A stretch of 64,000 nucleotides of DNA. It comes from Sphaerisporangium siamense. Lineage in GTDB: Bacteria > Actinomycetota > Actinomycetes > Streptosporangiales > Streptosporangiaceae. Numbering within the stretch: the first letter of the stretch is position 1; every line of letters begins with the position of its first letter. The stretch lies in contig NZ_JACHND010000001.1 of assembly GCF_014205275.1 (NCBI RefSeq), positions 5,208,001 through 5,272,000 of the forward strand, written 5' to 3'. The translations under genes and the position numbers were made by a program. Shown piece after piece: positions 1 through 9,060 of the stretch. A model generated the notes under the pieces. The model was given only the letters and a program-made list of their open reading frames with translations, was not told the DNA's origin and did no database searches.

Positions 1-423
1 GACGTCTTCTGCGCCCCGAACACCCACGGCGAGAGCTTCGGCATCGTCCTGGCCGAGGCCATGGCGGCCGGTGCGACCGTCCTGGCCAGCGACATCCCCG
101 CCTTCCGCCGCGTGCTCGGCGAGGGCCAGGCCGGCGCGCTGTTCACCACGGGCGACGCCGCGTCGCTCGCCCGGGAGGCCGCGGCCCTGCTGGACGACCC
201 CGAGCGCCGCGCCAAGCTGGCGGACGAGGCGCGGGTGGCCGTCCGCAGGTACGACTGGTCCACGGTCGCGCGCGACGTGGTCCGGGTGTACGAGACGGTG
301 ACGGCCGGCGCGGGCGGGGGAGTCGAGGAGGAGCAGCAGGCCCGGGGCGGCCTGCGGCGCCACGCCCGGCACCCGGCGGGGGCCGGCGAGGGCGCGCGCT
401 CGGACCGGCGCGAGGCGCCGTGA
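1..423 (+). CDS. pimA: Phosphatidylinositol mannosyltransferase PimA, C-terminal part
   Basis: The open frame enters from the left edge, so only the last 140 residues are present. They contain the GT4 glycosyltransferase donor-site signature E-x7-E (ESFGIVLAE) followed by AMAAGATVLASDIPAFRRVL and the C-terminal RYDWSTVARDVVRVYETV stretch, which closely matches actinobacterial PimA as I recall it. PimA transfers the first mannose from GDP-mannose to phosphatidylinositol on the cytoplasmic membrane face, starting phosphatidylinositol mannoside synthesis. The last 35 or so residues are a Gly/Ala/Arg-rich tail. Its stop overlaps the next start by 4 bp (GTGA), so the two are probably co-translated. 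Another GT4 enzyme is possible because the N-terminal acceptor domain is not visible. Confidence 0.8.
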   Translation, partial: DVFCAPNTHGESFGIVLAEAMAAGATVLASDIPAFRRVLGEGQAGALFTTGDAASLAREAAALLDDPERRAKLADEARVAVRRYDWSTVARDVVRVYETVTAGAGGGVEEEQQARGGLRRHARHPAGAGEGARSDRREAP

Positions 424-959
424 TCACCCAGTTCCTGATCCTCGGCGTGCTGCTCGTGCTGGCCGCCGTCTACATCTCCTGGCGGGCCGGGCGGCTGGAC
501 CGCCTGCACATCCGCCTGGAGACCGCGCGCGAGGCCCTGGACGCCGCGCTCGTGCGCCGCGCCGCCGTGTGCATGGAGCTGGCCGCCTCGCGTGTGCTGG
601 ACCCCGCGACCAGCCTGGTGCTGGCCGCGGCCACGCACGAGGCCCGCACGGCGGGGCCCGACGAGCGCGAGCACGCCGAGAGCGACCTGTCGCGCACGCT
701 GCGCGCGGTGATGGACCAGGAGCGGTTCCGCGAGCGGCTGGCCGAGACCCCGGCGGGCGCCGAGCTCATGGAGGAGCTCGACACCGCGGTCACCAAGGTC
801 ATCTACTCGCGCCGCTTCTACAACAACGCGGTAGGGGTGACCCGGCAGGCGCAGCGCCGCTGGCTGGCGCGCACGCTCCGCCTGGCCGGGCACACCGAGT
901 ACCCCGCGTTCTTCGAGATCGACGACGCCGAGCCCGAGGCCTTCTCGCAGCAGTCCTGA
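420..959 (+). CDS. Membrane-anchored protein of unknown function, weakly LemA-like
   Basis: This is a 179-residue protein with one N-terminal membrane segment (about residues 3-22) followed by a long, mostly helical, charged cytoplasmic or external region. The motif RRFYNNAVGVTRQAQRR and the following LARTLRLAGHTEYPAFFEID resemble the C-terminal part of LemA-family helical bundles, but the match is by eye only. GTG at 420 overlaps the stop of pimA by four bases, so it is the last gene of the phosphatidylinositol mannoside unit. The position after pimA and before pdxS suggests an envelope-related housekeeping role. Its function is not known. Confidence 0.75.
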   Translation: MITQFLILGVLLVLAAVYISWRAGRLDRLHIRLETAREALDAALVRRAAVCMELAASRVLDPATSLVLAAATHEARTAGPDEREHAESDLSRTLRAVMDQERFRERLAETPAGAELMEELDTAVTKVIYSRRFYNNAVGVTRQAQRRWLARTLRLAGHTEYPAFFEIDDAEPEAFSQQS

Positions 960-1117
960 CCGGGACCGGTCCATTTCCGGCCGCTCTTGGGTGTCTCTTG
1001 ACCCTGGTTCCCGACCTCTCCCCATGAATCGGGAAAAGTTCGGCGGACCAGCGGGAAGCCGTTCCGTCCATCGGTAAGCTCATGGCGTTTTCATGAGAAA
1101 TCGGGAGGAGCCGAACT

Positions 1118-2134
1118 GTGCGGGTAAAACGGGTCATCAGTGTCGCGCTGGCGGGTACCGCCGTGCTGACGCCCGCGGCGGCGTGCTCCTCCTCGGGCGG
1201 CGGCGCGTCGCCCGCGGGCGAGGCCACGCAGCCGGTCGCCTCGCCGTCGTCGTCCCCGGCCCCGCCCCCCGAGCACCCCTTCACCGGCCGGCCGGTGGCC
1301 GGACGCAAGCCGGTGCTCGCCGTGAAGATCGAGAACACCGCGGCGGGCAAGCCGCAGCTCGGCCTGCGCAGTGCCGACCTGGTGTTCGTCGAGCAGGTCG
1401 AGGGCGGCCTCACCCGCCTGATGGCGATCTTCTCCTCCAAGCTGCCCGCCAAGATCGGCCCGGTCCGCAGCGCCCGCATCTCCGACCTGCACCTGCTGCC
1501 GATGTTCGGCAAGCCCGCGCTGGCCTACTCCGGCGTGCAGAGCAAGATGATCCCGCTGGTCCAGGCGGCGTCCCTGTTCGACGTCTCCGACAGCGCGCAG
1601 CCGGGCGCGTACTTCCGCCAGCCCGGGCGGGTCGCCCCCTACAACCTGTTCGCCGACACCAAGAAGCTCCTGGCGGGGGCGCCCAAGGCCAGCAGGGCCC
1701 GCGACATCGGCTTCACGTTCGGCGATGCCCCGGACGGCGGCACGCCTAGAAAGACTTTTACCGTAAAATATCCGGCCGCCCGGTTCACCTTCACCTGGTC
1801 GGAGGACGACAAGCGCTGGCTCGTCGCCCAGGACGGGAAGCGGGACATGGCGGCCGAGGGCGGCCAGCTCGGCGCGCCCACCATCGTGGTGCAGTACGCC
1901 AAGACCACCCGCTCGGAGTTCCACGACTTCACCGGCAGCTACACGCCGCTCATCCAGAGCACCGGCACCGGCAGGGCCGTCGTGCTGCGCGACGGCAAGG
2001 CGTACAAGGCCAAGTGGTCGCGCCCCTCCGAGAAGGAAGGCACGACGTTCACCACCGCGTCCGGCGATCCGCTGCCGTTCAGCCGGGGTCAGGTGTGGAT
2101 CGTGCTGGCCGCGCCCAAGCCCGTCCAGCCCTGA
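1118..2134 (+). CDS. DUF3048 (YerB-type) lipoprotein
   Basis: The 338-residue protein starts at GTG 1118 behind GGGAGGAG. A short n-region (RVKR), a hydrophobic core and AAAC at residues 20-23 form a lipoprotein signal, with Cys23 the likely lipidated residue. A Ser/Pro-rich linker follows. The body has HPFTGRPV, VKIENTAAGKPQLGL, DLVFVEQVEGGLTRLMAIF and KIGPVRSAR, the hallmark run of the DUF3048 N-terminal domain, then the DUF3048 C-terminal domain with the acid/aromatic YTP and FSRGQVWIVL ends. Members are exported cell-surface lipoproteins of unknown function (YerB in Bacillus). It is monocistronic by layout, with 158 bp upstream and 134 bp downstream. Confidence 0.85.
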   Translation: MRVKRVISVALAGTAVLTPAAACSSSGGGASPAGEATQPVASPSSSPAPPPEHPFTGRPVAGRKPVLAVKIENTAAGKPQLGLRSADLVFVEQVEGGLTRLMAIFSSKLPAKIGPVRSARISDLHLLPMFGKPALAYSGVQSKMIPLVQAASLFDVSDSAQPGAYFRQPGRVAPYNLFADTKKLLAGAPKASRARDIGFTFGDAPDGGTPRKTFTVKYPAARFTFTWSEDDKRWLVAQDGKRDMAAEGGQLGAPTIVVQYAKTTRSEFHDFTGSYTPLIQSTGTGRAVVLRDGKAYKAKWSRPSEKEGTTFTTASGDPLPFSRGQVWIVLAAPKPVQP

Positions 2135-2209
2135 TCGAAGCCGTTTTCCCCTGCCGTACGGCTTGTCCAAAGATCGCCGGAACTTGTGACGAACCGGCGC
2201 GTCGAGGCG

Positions 2210-2225
2210 GGCGCTGATCAGCGCC
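2210..2225. promoter_or_regulatory. Perfect 16-bp palindrome upstream of pdxS
   Basis: GGCGCTGATCAGCGCC is a perfect palindrome centred about 51 bp upstream of the pdxS start and touching a -10-like TACCAT at 2226-2231. It could be a dimeric repressor operator or a small RNA hairpin at the 5' end of the transcript. MocR-type PdxR sites are usually direct repeats, so I do not assign a regulator. Confidence 0.4.
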
Positions 2226-2268
2226 TACCATGGACGGGAACCCATTGTCGCCCTCGTGAGGTAAGACC

Positions 2269-3183
2269 GTGTCCAGCAGCACCCCCGAAGTCACCGCCCC
2301 CGCCGCCACCGGCACCGCCCGTGTGAAGCGTGGCATGGCCGAGATGCTCAAGGGTGGCGTCATCATGGACGTCGTCACGCCCGAACAGGCCAAGATCGCC
2401 GAGGATGCCGGCGCGGTCGCCGTGATGGCCCTTGAGCGTGTGCCGGCGGACATCCGCGCCGAAGGCGGCGTGTCGCGCATGAGCGACCCTGACATGATCG
2501 ACGGCATCATCGAGGCCGTGTCGATCCCCGTCATGGCCAAGGCCCGCATCGGCCACTTCGCCGAGGCCCAGGTCCTGCAGGCCATCGGCGTCGACTACGT
2601 CGACGAGTCCGAGGTGCTCACCCCCGCCGACGAGGCCAACCACATCGACAAGTGGGCCTTCACGGTCCCCTTCGTCTGTGGCGCCACCAACCTCGGCGAG
2701 GCCCTGCGCCGCATCGCCGAGGGCGCGGCGATGATCCGCTCCAAGGGCGAGGCCGGCACCGGCAACGTCGTCGAGGCCACCCGCCACATGCGCCAGATCC
2801 GCGGCGACATCAAGCGCCTCGCCGCCCTCGACGAGGCCGAGCTGTACGCCGCCGCCAAGGAACTGCGCGCGCCGTACGAGCTCGTCGCCGAGATCGCCAA
2901 GACCGGCAAGCTGCCCGTCGTCCTGTTCACCGCGGGCGGCATCGCCACCCCCGCGGACGCCGCGATGATGATGCAGCTCGGCGCCGAGGGCGTGTTCGTC
3001 GGCTCGGGCATCTTCAAGTCCGGCGACCCCGCCAAGCGCGCCGCCGCGATCGTCAAGGCCACCACCTTCTACGACGACCCCGACGTCATCGCCAAGGTCT
3101 CCCGCGGCCTCGGCGAGGCCATGGTCGGCATCAACGTCGCCACCCTCCCCGACTCCGACCGCCTGGCCACCCGCGGCTGGTAA
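2269..3183 (+). CDS. pdxS: Pyridoxal 5'-phosphate synthase lyase subunit PdxS
   Basis: PdxS condenses ribose 5-phosphate, glyceraldehyde 3-phosphate and PdxT-supplied ammonia into pyridoxal 5'-phosphate in the cytosol (DXP-independent vitamin B6 route). The 304-residue length is typical. The (beta/alpha)8 barrel shows [40 protein letters not shown], the first Schiff-base lysine in VMAKARIGH (Lys91) and the second in [10 protein letters not shown] (Lys159). GTG 2269 is preceded by GAGGTAAG at good spacing and gives the usual N-terminus. The glutaminase partner pdxT lies 2 kb downstream, separated by an unrelated phosphatase gene instead of being adjacent. Confidence 0.97.
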   Translation: MSSSTPEVTAPAATGTARVKRGMAEMLKGGVIMDVVTPEQAKIAEDAGAVAVMALERVPADIRAEGGVSRMSDPDMIDGIIEAVSIPVMAKARIGHFAEAQVLQAIGVDYVDESEVLTPADEANHIDKWAFTVPFVCGATNLGEALRRIAEGAAMIRSKGEAGTGNVVEATRHMRQIRGDIKRLAALDEAELYAAAKELRAPYELVAEIAKTGKLPVVLFTAGGIATPADAAMMMQLGAEGVFVGSGIFKSGDPAKRAAAIVKATTFYDDPDVIAKVSRGLGEAMVGINVATLPDSDRLATRGW

Positions 3184-3184
3184 G

Positions 3185-3340
3185 GCTGTGTTCATGGCGC
3201 TGTGTTGATGGCGCTGTGTTGATGGCGCCGCCTCCGGCGTCGCGGCGTGAGGGCGCGCCGGTGCTCTTCGGTCGTCGGGCGCAAGGGATCGTTCCTCACC
3301 CTTGCGCCCTCCTCCCTCAGAGCACCGGCGCGCCCTCACG
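3185..3340. repeat. Dispersed nested inverted-repeat element, copy A
   Basis: Right behind the pdxS stop are three 14-bp tandem units (GCTGTGTTSATGGC at 3185-3198, 3199-3212, 3213-3226). They are followed by a two-level hairpin. The outer arms, 3246-3267 and 3319-3340, are a perfect 22-bp inverted repeat with core GAGGGCGCGCCGGTGCTC. The inner arms, 3277-3287 and 3299-3309, are a perfect 11-bp inverted repeat (GGGCGCAAGGG). The whole block matches the reverse complement of 17013-17150 (copy B). It carries no transposase and resembles a REP/MITE-type non-coding repeat. It may also act as a terminator for pdxS, though no U-tract follows. Confidence 0.8.
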
Positions 3341-3535
3341 CGGGGCGTTCGAGCACGGAGTTCTTCAAGGCGCCGGGTAACGGGTTGCCGGGTCGTTCGC
3401 GGTGAATCGCCTTGGCGCCGGTGCGGCTCGCCCGCGTCTGGAGGACGGGTCGTAGGGCGAGACGGCCATATATATCCCCTCTGACCTGGGCGTCCCTATA
3501 CCCGGTGTTTGCTGGCGATAGCTGATGATCGTCAT

Positions 3536-5035
3536 GTGATCGACAGGCGATCGTTCCTCGTGCTGGGGCTGGCGTCCGGAGTGCCGCCCCTGCGGGTCTC
3601 CTATGCGGACCCGTTCACGCTGGGCGTCGCCTCCGGCGATCCGTCCCCGGACGGGTTCGTCATCTGGACCAGGCTCGCGCCGGCGCCGCTGGCCGAAGAC
3701 GGGTTCGGCGGGATGCCCGCGGCGCCGGTGCCGGTCTACTGGGAGGTCGCCACCGACCCCGCCTGCGCGCAGGTGGTGCGGCGCGGCACCGAGGAGGCCG
3801 TGCGCGAGTGGGCGCACAGCGTGCACGCCGAGGTGGCCGGGCTGGAGCCGGGCCGCGAGTACTGGTACCGCTTCAAGGCGGGCACCTACGTCTCGCCGAT
3901 CGGCCGGGCGCTCACCGCCCCACCTCCCGCCTCGCTGCCGAAGTCGCTCACGCTCGCGGTGGCCTCGTGCGCCAACTACCAGCACGGCCACTTCACCGCC
4001 TACAGCAGGATGGCGGGGGAGCGGCCGGACCTGATACTGCATCTCGGCGACTACATCTACGAGTACGGCAGGGGCGAGATGCCGTGCCCGGGCGGCAACG
4101 TGCGCGAGCACGAGGGCCCCGAGGCCCGCACGCTGACCGGCTACCGCCGCAGGCACGCCCTCTACAAGACCGACGCCGACCTGAGGGCGGCGCACGCCGC
4201 CGCGCCGTGGGTGCCGATCATGGACGACCACGAGGTCCGCAACAACTGGACGAGCCTGCTGCCCGCCGAGCGGCGCGAGGCGGCGTTCCGCGCGTACTAC
4301 GAGCACATGCCGCTGCGCCGCGCGTCCGTCCCGCGCGGGCCGATGATCACGCTGTTCCGGCGCCTGCGCTGGGGGCGGCTCGCCACGATCCACATGCTGG
4401 ACACGCGCCAGTACCGGGACCCGCTGGTCTGCGGCGCGGGCTTCGACACCTGCCCCGAGTCCCGGGAGCCGGGCCGGACGATCACCGGCACGGAGCAGGA
4501 GCGCTGGCTGCTGGAGGGCTTCCGCGAGTCCAGGGCGCTGTGGGACATCATCGGCCAGCAGGTGTTCTTCGGGCAGCGCGACCGGCGCCGCGGCGGCGAG
4601 AAGCTGGTCCGGCAGGACGCCTGGGACGGCTACTCCGCCTCGCGGACCCGGGTGACCCGCGGCTGGCTGGACGCGGGCGTGCGCAACGCCGTCGTGCTGA
4701 CCGGCGACGTGCACTCGCACTGGGCGGGCGACCTGGCGCTGGACTACGACGACGACGCCTCGACCCTGGTCGGCACCGAGCTGGCCGTCACCTCCGTGAC
4801 CAGCGGGGGAGACGGCCGCGACCACGACCGGGCCAGGGACGCGCTGGTGGACGGGAACCCGCACCTGAAGTTCCATCTGCGGCGCCGCGGCTACCTCATG
4901 GTCAAGGTGGAGCCCACCGCGCTGGTCGCCGACTTCAAGGTGCTCTCGTACGTGAGCACGCCCGGCGCCGCGGCGCACATCGCCGCGAGCTTCGCGGTGC
5001 CCGACAAGATCCCCGGGCTGCTGCGCAGGCCCTGA
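3536..5035 (+). CDS. phoD: PhoD-type alkaline phosphatase/phosphodiesterase, Tat-exported
   Basis: This is a secreted metallophosphoesterase of the PhoD family, which releases phosphate from phosphomono- and diesters. From GTG 3536 (chosen because it puts the Tat motif DRRSFL at the extreme N-terminus) it is 499 residues; TTG 3509 is an alternative. After the signal come the PhoD N-terminal beta-domain ([21 protein letters not shown]) and then the metal-binding catalytic domain with [26 protein letters not shown] and [13 protein letters not shown]. The hydrophobic stretch after the twin arginines is short, so export could be inefficient or the true start may differ. It sits between pdxS and pdxT without functional link and just behind repeat copy A. 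No PHO box was evident. Confidence 0.88.
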   Translation: MIDRRSFLVLGLASGVPPLRVSYADPFTLGVASGDPSPDGFVIWTRLAPAPLAEDGFGGMPAAPVPVYWEVATDPACAQVVRRGTEEAVREWAHSVHAEVAGLEPGREYWYRFKAGTYVSPIGRALTAPPPASLPKSLTLAVASCANYQHGHFTAYSRMAGERPDLILHLGDYIYEYGRGEMPCPGGNVREHEGPEARTLTGYRRRHALYKTDADLRAAHAAAPWVPIMDDHEVRNNWTSLLPAERREAAFRAYYEHMPLRRASVPRGPMITLFRRLRWGRLATIHMLDTRQYRDPLVCGAGFDTCPESREPGRTITGTEQERWLLEGFRESRALWDIIGQQVFFGQRDRRRGGEKLVRQDAWDGYSASRTRVTRGWLDAGVRNAVVLTGDVHSHWAGDLALDYDDDASTLVGTELAVTSVTSGGDGRDHDRARDALVDGNPHLKFHLRRRGYLMVKVEPTALVADFKVLSYVSTPGAAAHIAASFAVPDKIPGLLRRP

Positions 5036-5168
5036 GGCGGCCGGTCGGCGGGCCGGGAAGTCCCGAGCGGTTTGGGGTGTTGTTCCGCTTGGCCCTACGC
5101 TTTTGACGCCTGTCGCCGCACGTCCGACCCGCGCGCGACCGTCGAGCGATGAACGGAAGGAACGACCG

Positions 5169-5768
5169 GTGACCTCTGCCCCGACGATGCCGACGATCGG
5201 CGTGCTCGCCCTCCAGGGCGACGTGCGGGAACACGCCCGATCCCTTGAGGCCGCCGGGGCCAGGGCCGTGGCCGTGCGCCGCCCGGCCGAGCTGGAGGCG
5301 GTGGACGCCCTGATCGTCCCCGGCGGGGAGTCCACGACCATGTGGAAGCTCGCCGACGCCTTCGAGATGCTCGAACCGCTGCGCGCGCGCATCAAGGCCG
5401 GCATGCCGACCTATGGCTCCTGCGCCGGCATGATCATGCTGGCCGACCGGATCGAGGGCGGCATCGAGGGCCAGCAGACGATCGGCGGCATCGACATGGT
5501 CGTGCGCAGGAACGCCTTCGGCCGCCAGATCGATTCTTTTGAGGCATCCTTGGATTTCGCGGGACGCGGCCCGCTGCGCGCCGTCTTCATCCGCGCCCCA
5601 TGGGTCGATTCCGTGGGCCCGGACGTCGAGGTGCTGGGGGTGGCCGAGCCTGGGGATAGGATCGTCGCGGTCCGGCAGGGACCTCTGCTCGCGACGTCCT
5701 TCCACCCCGAGCTGACCGGGGACGCGCGGGTTCATTCGTATTTTGTCGAGATGGTGAGGGAGCTCTAG
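5169..5768 (+). CDS. pdxT: Pyridoxal 5'-phosphate synthase glutaminase subunit PdxT
   Basis: PdxT is the class I glutaminase that hydrolyses glutamine and channels ammonia to PdxS. From GTG 5169 (AAGGAA ribosome binding site at 5155-5160, and the frame then begins just before the conserved [13 protein letters not shown]) it is 199 residues. An earlier in-frame TTG at 5103 would add a non-conserved Arg-rich tail. The triad is visible: nucleophile Cys85 in YGSCAGM, His and Glu in SFHPEL near residue 177, plus the [11 protein letters not shown] oxyanion-hole strand. The yebC start lies 3 bp downstream of its stop, so the pair is a transcription unit. Confidence 0.95.
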   Translation: MTSAPTMPTIGVLALQGDVREHARSLEAAGARAVAVRRPAELEAVDALIVPGGESTTMWKLADAFEMLEPLRARIKAGMPTYGSCAGMIMLADRIEGGIEGQQTIGGIDMVVRRNAFGRQIDSFEASLDFAGRGPLRAVFIRAPWVDSVGPDVEVLGVAEPGDRIVAVRQGPLLATSFHPELTGDARVHSYFVEMVREL

Positions 5769-5771
5769 CCG

Positions 5772-6524
5772 ATGTCCGGCCACTCCAAATGGGCGACGAC
5801 GAAGCACAAGAAGGCCGCGCTGGACGCCAAGCGGGGCAAGCTTTTCGCCAAGCTCATCAAGAACATCGAGGTGGCGGCCCGCACCGGCGGCCCGGACGCG
5901 GACGGTAACCCCACCCTCTACGACGCCATCCAGAAGGCGCGCAAGAGCTCGGTGCCGATCGAGAACATCGAGCGCGCGCGCAAGCGCGGCGGCGGCCTGG
6001 AGGCCGGCGGCGCCGACTGGCAGACCATCATGTACGAGGGGTACGCGCCCGGCGGCGTGGCCGTGCTGATCGAATGCCTCACCGACAACCGCAACCGCGC
6101 GGCGTCGGAGGTCCGCGTGGCCATGACCCGCAACGGCGGTTCCATGGCCGACCCCGGCTCGGTGGCCTACATGTTCAACCGCAAGGGCGTCGTCATCGTC
6201 CCGAAGAGCGGCGGCCTGGGCGAGGACGACGTGCTGACCGCGGTCCTGGACGCCGGGGCCGAGGAGGTCAACGACCTCGGCGAGTCGTTCGAGGTCGTGT
6301 CCGAGGCCGGCGACCTGGTGCCGGTCCGCAAGGCGTTGCAGGAGGCCGGCATCGACTACGACTCGGCCGAGAGCAGCTTCCTGCCCACGCTGAGCGTCCC
6401 CCTGGACGAGGACGGCGCGCGCAAGGTGTTCCGCCTGATCGACGCGCTGGAGGACAGCGACGACGTGCAGAACGTCTACGCCAACTTCGACGTCAGCGAC
6501 GACGTCCTCGCCAAGCTGGACTGA
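5772..6524 (+). CDS. YebC/PmpR-family protein
   Basis: The 250-residue protein begins [25 protein letters not shown], the invariant family N-terminus, and keeps [22 protein letters not shown] in the middle domain and the three-domain length. The family was long annotated as transcriptional regulators. More recent work (established knowledge, recalled) links members to relieving ribosome stalling at proline stretches. Placement behind pdxT and before the SOS-type ruvCAB operon is conserved among actinobacteria. GAGGGAG upstream of ATG 5772 overlaps the end of pdxT. Confidence 0.93.
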   Translation: MSGHSKWATTKHKKAALDAKRGKLFAKLIKNIEVAARTGGPDADGNPTLYDAIQKARKSSVPIENIERARKRGGGLEAGGADWQTIMYEGYAPGGVAVLIECLTDNRNRAASEVRVAMTRNGGSMADPGSVAYMFNRKGVVIVPKSGGLGEDDVLTAVLDAGAEEVNDLGESFEVVSEAGDLVPVRKALQEAGIDYDSAESSFLPTLSVPLDEDGARKVFRLIDALEDSDDVQNVYANFDVSDDVLAKLD

Positions 6525-6561
6525 GTCGGAAATCGGTTCGCCCGGTTAGGTGGGCTTCGCC

Positions 6562-6578
6562 TAGGTTTGTCCGTTGTG
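6562..6578 (+). promoter_or_regulatory. Putative -10 element and leaderless start of the Eis-like gene
   Basis: TAGGTT at 6562-6567 lies eight bases before GTG 6576. There is no Shine-Dalgarno sequence, so a transcript starting at or next to the GTG would be leaderless. This also argues against the TTG at 6567, which overlaps the -10 box. Confidence 0.35.
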
Positions 6579-7760
6579 CAGATCCGTGACCTGACGCCCG
6601 GCGACCTGGACGCCGTGCTGGACAACCGCAAGCGGGCGTTCGGCCCCCTGTCCGCGAGCAGCGTCGCCACATGGCGTTCCCTGGTCGCCCCGGCCCTCCC
6701 CGAGGGCCGCTACCTCGGCGCCTTCGACGGGGGGCGGCTCGTCGCCACCAGCCGGATCAACCACTACGAGCAGTGGTGGCACGGCCGCCCGCTCTCGATG
6801 GGCGGCATCGCGGGCGTCACCGTCGCGCCCGAGGACCGCGGGCGCGGGGTCGGCGGCCTGCTGATGCGGGCCACCATCGAGCGCTGCGCCGAGCTCGGCC
6901 ACGCGGTCTCGGCGCTGTACCCCACCACCACGCCGCTGTACCGCGGCGCGGGCTGGGAGCACGCGGGCGCCCGCCTGCGCGTCACCGTGCCCGCCGAGAG
7001 CCTGCGGGCGCTCGCCCCCCGCGACACCGCCGTCGCGGTGCGGCGCGCCGGGCCCGGCGACGCCGCCGAGATCCGGGCCCTGCTCGGGCGTCTGCACGCC
7101 GCCACCCGGGCCTGCGGCCCCGTGGTCGAGGAGGAGCGGGTGCTGCGCCTCTGGCTGGAGGACGACGACGACTTCGCCTATCTCGCCGCCGACGGGTTCC
7201 TGCTGTACCGCTGGGACGGCGACGGGCTCGACGTGGACAACCTCGTGGCCGGCTCCGAGGCCACGGCGCGCGCCCTGTGGTCGCTGGCCGGCAGCGCCTC
7301 CTCGGTGGCCGCCACGGTGACGGCGACCGTCGAGCCGGACGACCCCATGCTGTGGCTGGCGCGCGACCGCTCCACCGACACCGTCGAACGCACGGGGTGG
7401 ATGCTCCGGATCATCGACCTGCCCGCCGCCGTGGCCGGGCGCGGATACCCGGCCGGGGCCGCGCTGGACGCCGTCGTCGAGGTGAGCGACCCGCGGCGTC
7501 CCGCGAACTCCGGCGCCTGGCGCCTGTCGGTCGCCTCGGGCCGCGGCGAGGCCGTCCGCGTGGGCCCGCTTTCCGGCGGGCCGGGCCGGCCCGGTGCGGA
7601 GGTCACCCGGCTCACCGTCGGCGGCCTGTCGGCCCTGTTCGCGGGCGTCGGGGTGAGCGCCCTGCGCCGCGCCGGGCTGGTGACGGGCGGCACGCCCGCG
7701 ACCGACGACCTGCTCGCCTGCGCCTTCGCCGCCAAGCCCTACATGATCGACTACTTCTGA
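6576..7760 (+). CDS. Eis-family GNAT N-acetyltransferase
   Basis: The 394-residue cytosolic protein has the three-part Eis layout. The N-terminal GNAT fold contains the acetyl-CoA loop VAPEDRGRGVGGLLM (about residues 86-100). A second GNAT-like region follows, with paired acidic and aromatic residues. The SCP2-like C-terminal domain ends YMIDYF, whose terminal carboxylate is part of the Eis active site. Eis enzymes acetylate amines, including aminoglycosides and protein lysines, but the natural substrate here cannot be read from sequence. It stands alone between yebC and ruvC. GTG 6576 is preferred over TTG 6567 because of the leaderless promoter layout. Confidence 0.88.
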   Translation: MQIRDLTPGDLDAVLDNRKRAFGPLSASSVATWRSLVAPALPEGRYLGAFDGGRLVATSRINHYEQWWHGRPLSMGGIAGVTVAPEDRGRGVGGLLMRATIERCAELGHAVSALYPTTTPLYRGAGWEHAGARLRVTVPAESLRALAPRDTAVAVRRAGPGDAAEIRALLGRLHAATRACGPVVEEERVLRLWLEDDDDFAYLAADGFLLYRWDGDGLDVDNLVAGSEATARALWSLAGSASSVAATVTATVEPDDPMLWLARDRSTDTVERTGWMLRIIDLPAAVAGRGYPAGAALDAVVEVSDPRRPANSGAWRLSVASGRGEAVRVGPLSGGPGRPGAEVTRLTVGGLSALFAGVGVSALRRAGLVTGGTPATDDLLACAFAAKPYMIDYF

Positions 7761-7824
7761 CCGCGGCGTGACAGGCCCGGGGCGGCCCGGTGTGTCGGAG
7801 GGTGCGCGGCCGCGGCGGCCGGAG

Positions 7825-7851
7825 TAGAGTTCGGGGCCGAACAGATGTTCG
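7825..7851 (+). promoter_or_regulatory. LexA operator (SOS box) of ruvCAB with overlapping promoter
   Basis: CGAACAGATGTTCG at 7838-7851 is a perfect match to the actinobacterial/Bacillus LexA consensus CGAAC-N4-GTTCG. A -10-like TAGAGT sits at 7825-7830, so the operator would cover the transcription start. That is the usual geometry for repression, 23 bp before the ruvC start. I infer DNA-damage induction of ruvCAB. Confidence 0.85.
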
Positions 7852-7873
7852 GCGTTCTTGGGGAGGCGTGCCG

Positions 7874-8434
7874 GTGCGGCTACCGGAGCTGAGGGTCATG
7901 GGGGTCGATCCCGGCCTCACCCGGTGCGGCCTCGGCGCCGTCGTGGGCCGCGCGGGCGCGCCGCTCACCCTCGTCAAGGTCGGTGTCGCGCGCACCCCCG
8001 CGGGCGACGACATCGGCGCGCGCCTGGCCGCCATCGAGGTCGAGATCGAACGCTGGCTCGACGAGGTCAGGCCCGACGCGGTCGCCGTCGAGCGCGTCTT
8101 CAGCCAGAGCAACCTGCGCACCGTCATGGGCACCGCCCAGGCGTCCGCCGTGGCCATCCTGTGCGCCGCGCGCCGCGGCCTGCCCGTCGCGCTGCACACC
8201 CCTTCCGAGGTCAAGGCCGCCATCACCGGGTACGGCAACGCCGACAAGGCCCAGGTCGGCACCATGGTCACCCGCCTGCTCCGCCTCGACGCCATGCCGA
8301 AACCGGCCGACGCCGCCGACGCGCTCGCGCTCGCCATCTGCCACATCTGGCGCGGCGGAACCCAGAACCGCCTGGCCGCGGCCCTCGCCAAGGCCAGGCC
8401 CGCCGCCGTGCCCGCGAAGGGAACCGCCCCGTGA
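7874..8434 (+). CDS. ruvC: Crossover junction endodeoxyribonuclease RuvC
   Basis: RuvC is the Holliday-junction resolvase, a homodimer that nicks four-way junctions with RuvAB. From GTG 7874 it is 186 residues; GGGGAGG at 7860-7866 lies 7 bp upstream, while GTG 7868 is too close to that site. The acidic active site is intact: Asp in [12 protein letters not shown], Glu in VAVERVF, and the two Asp of [13 protein letters not shown]. The C-terminus is a short Ala/Pro tail. It overlaps ruvA by 4 bp (GTGA) and heads the LexA-controlled ruvCAB operon. Confidence 0.96.
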   Translation: MRLPELRVMGVDPGLTRCGLGAVVGRAGAPLTLVKVGVARTPAGDDIGARLAAIEVEIERWLDEVRPDAVAVERVFSQSNLRTVMGTAQASAVAILCAARRGLPVALHTPSEVKAAITGYGNADKAQVGTMVTRLLRLDAMPKPADAADALALAICHIWRGGTQNRLAAALAKARPAAVPAKGTAP

Positions 8435-9051
8435 TCGCCTCCGTCTCCGGGCGCGTCGCCGGCCTCGCCCCCGACTCCGCCGTGGTGGAGGTCGGCGGCG
8501 TCGGCGTCCTGGTCCACTGCACCCCGGCGACGCTCGCGTCGCTGCGCGCCGGCGAGGAGGCCAGGCTCGCCACCTCCCTGGTGGTCCGCGAGGACTCCCT
8601 CACGCTCTACGGCTTCGCCACCGACGACGAGCGCACGGTCTTCGAGATGCTCCAGACCGCCTCCGGGGTCGGCCCCAGGCTGGCGCTGGCCATGCTCGCC
8701 GTCCACACGCCGAACGCCCTGCGGGTGGCGGTGGCGAGCGCCGACGTCAAGGCGCTGACCATGGTGCCGGGCATCGGCCAGAAGGGGGCCCAGCGCATCA
8801 TCCTGGAGCTGAAGGACAAGCTCGGCACGCCGGACGAGGCGGTCGACGCCGCGCTCAACGGGCGCGCCCGCAGGCAGGCGTGGCGCGACCAGGTCCACTC
8901 CGGCCTGGTCGGGCTCGGGTACTCCTCCAAGGACGCCGACGAGGCCGTCGCCGTCGTCGCGCCCCAGGCGGACGCCGACGAGGCCGCCGGCCGGGAGCCG
9001 TCGGTCGCCACCCTCCTGAAGGCGGCCCTGCGGGCCCTGAGCGTGCGATAG
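8431..9051 (+). CDS. ruvA: Holliday junction DNA helicase subunit RuvA
   Basis: RuvA binds four-way junctions as a tetramer and loads RuvB. The 206-residue protein has the N-terminal OB fold ([34 protein letters not shown]) with the acidic-pin region. Two helix-hairpin-helix motifs follow ([13 protein letters not shown] and [20 protein letters not shown]). A C-terminal three-helix RuvB-contact domain is joined by a flexible linker. GTG 8431 overlaps the ruvC stop, and ruvB follows after 9 bp. Confidence 0.96.
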   Translation: MIASVSGRVAGLAPDSAVVEVGGVGVLVHCTPATLASLRAGEEARLATSLVVREDSLTLYGFATDDERTVFEMLQTASGVGPRLALAMLAVHTPNALRVAVASADVKALTMVPGIGQKGAQRIILELKDKLGTPDEAVDAALNGRARRQAWRDQVHSGLVGLGYSSKDADEAVAVVAPQADADEAAGREPSVATLLKAALRALSVR

Positions 9052-9060
9052 GGGCCCGCG

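Noticed and set aside
3365-5404. A 679-codon minus-strand frame opposite the PhoD gene
   Set aside because: The opposite strand carries all PhoD motifs, and this frame has no recognisable domain.
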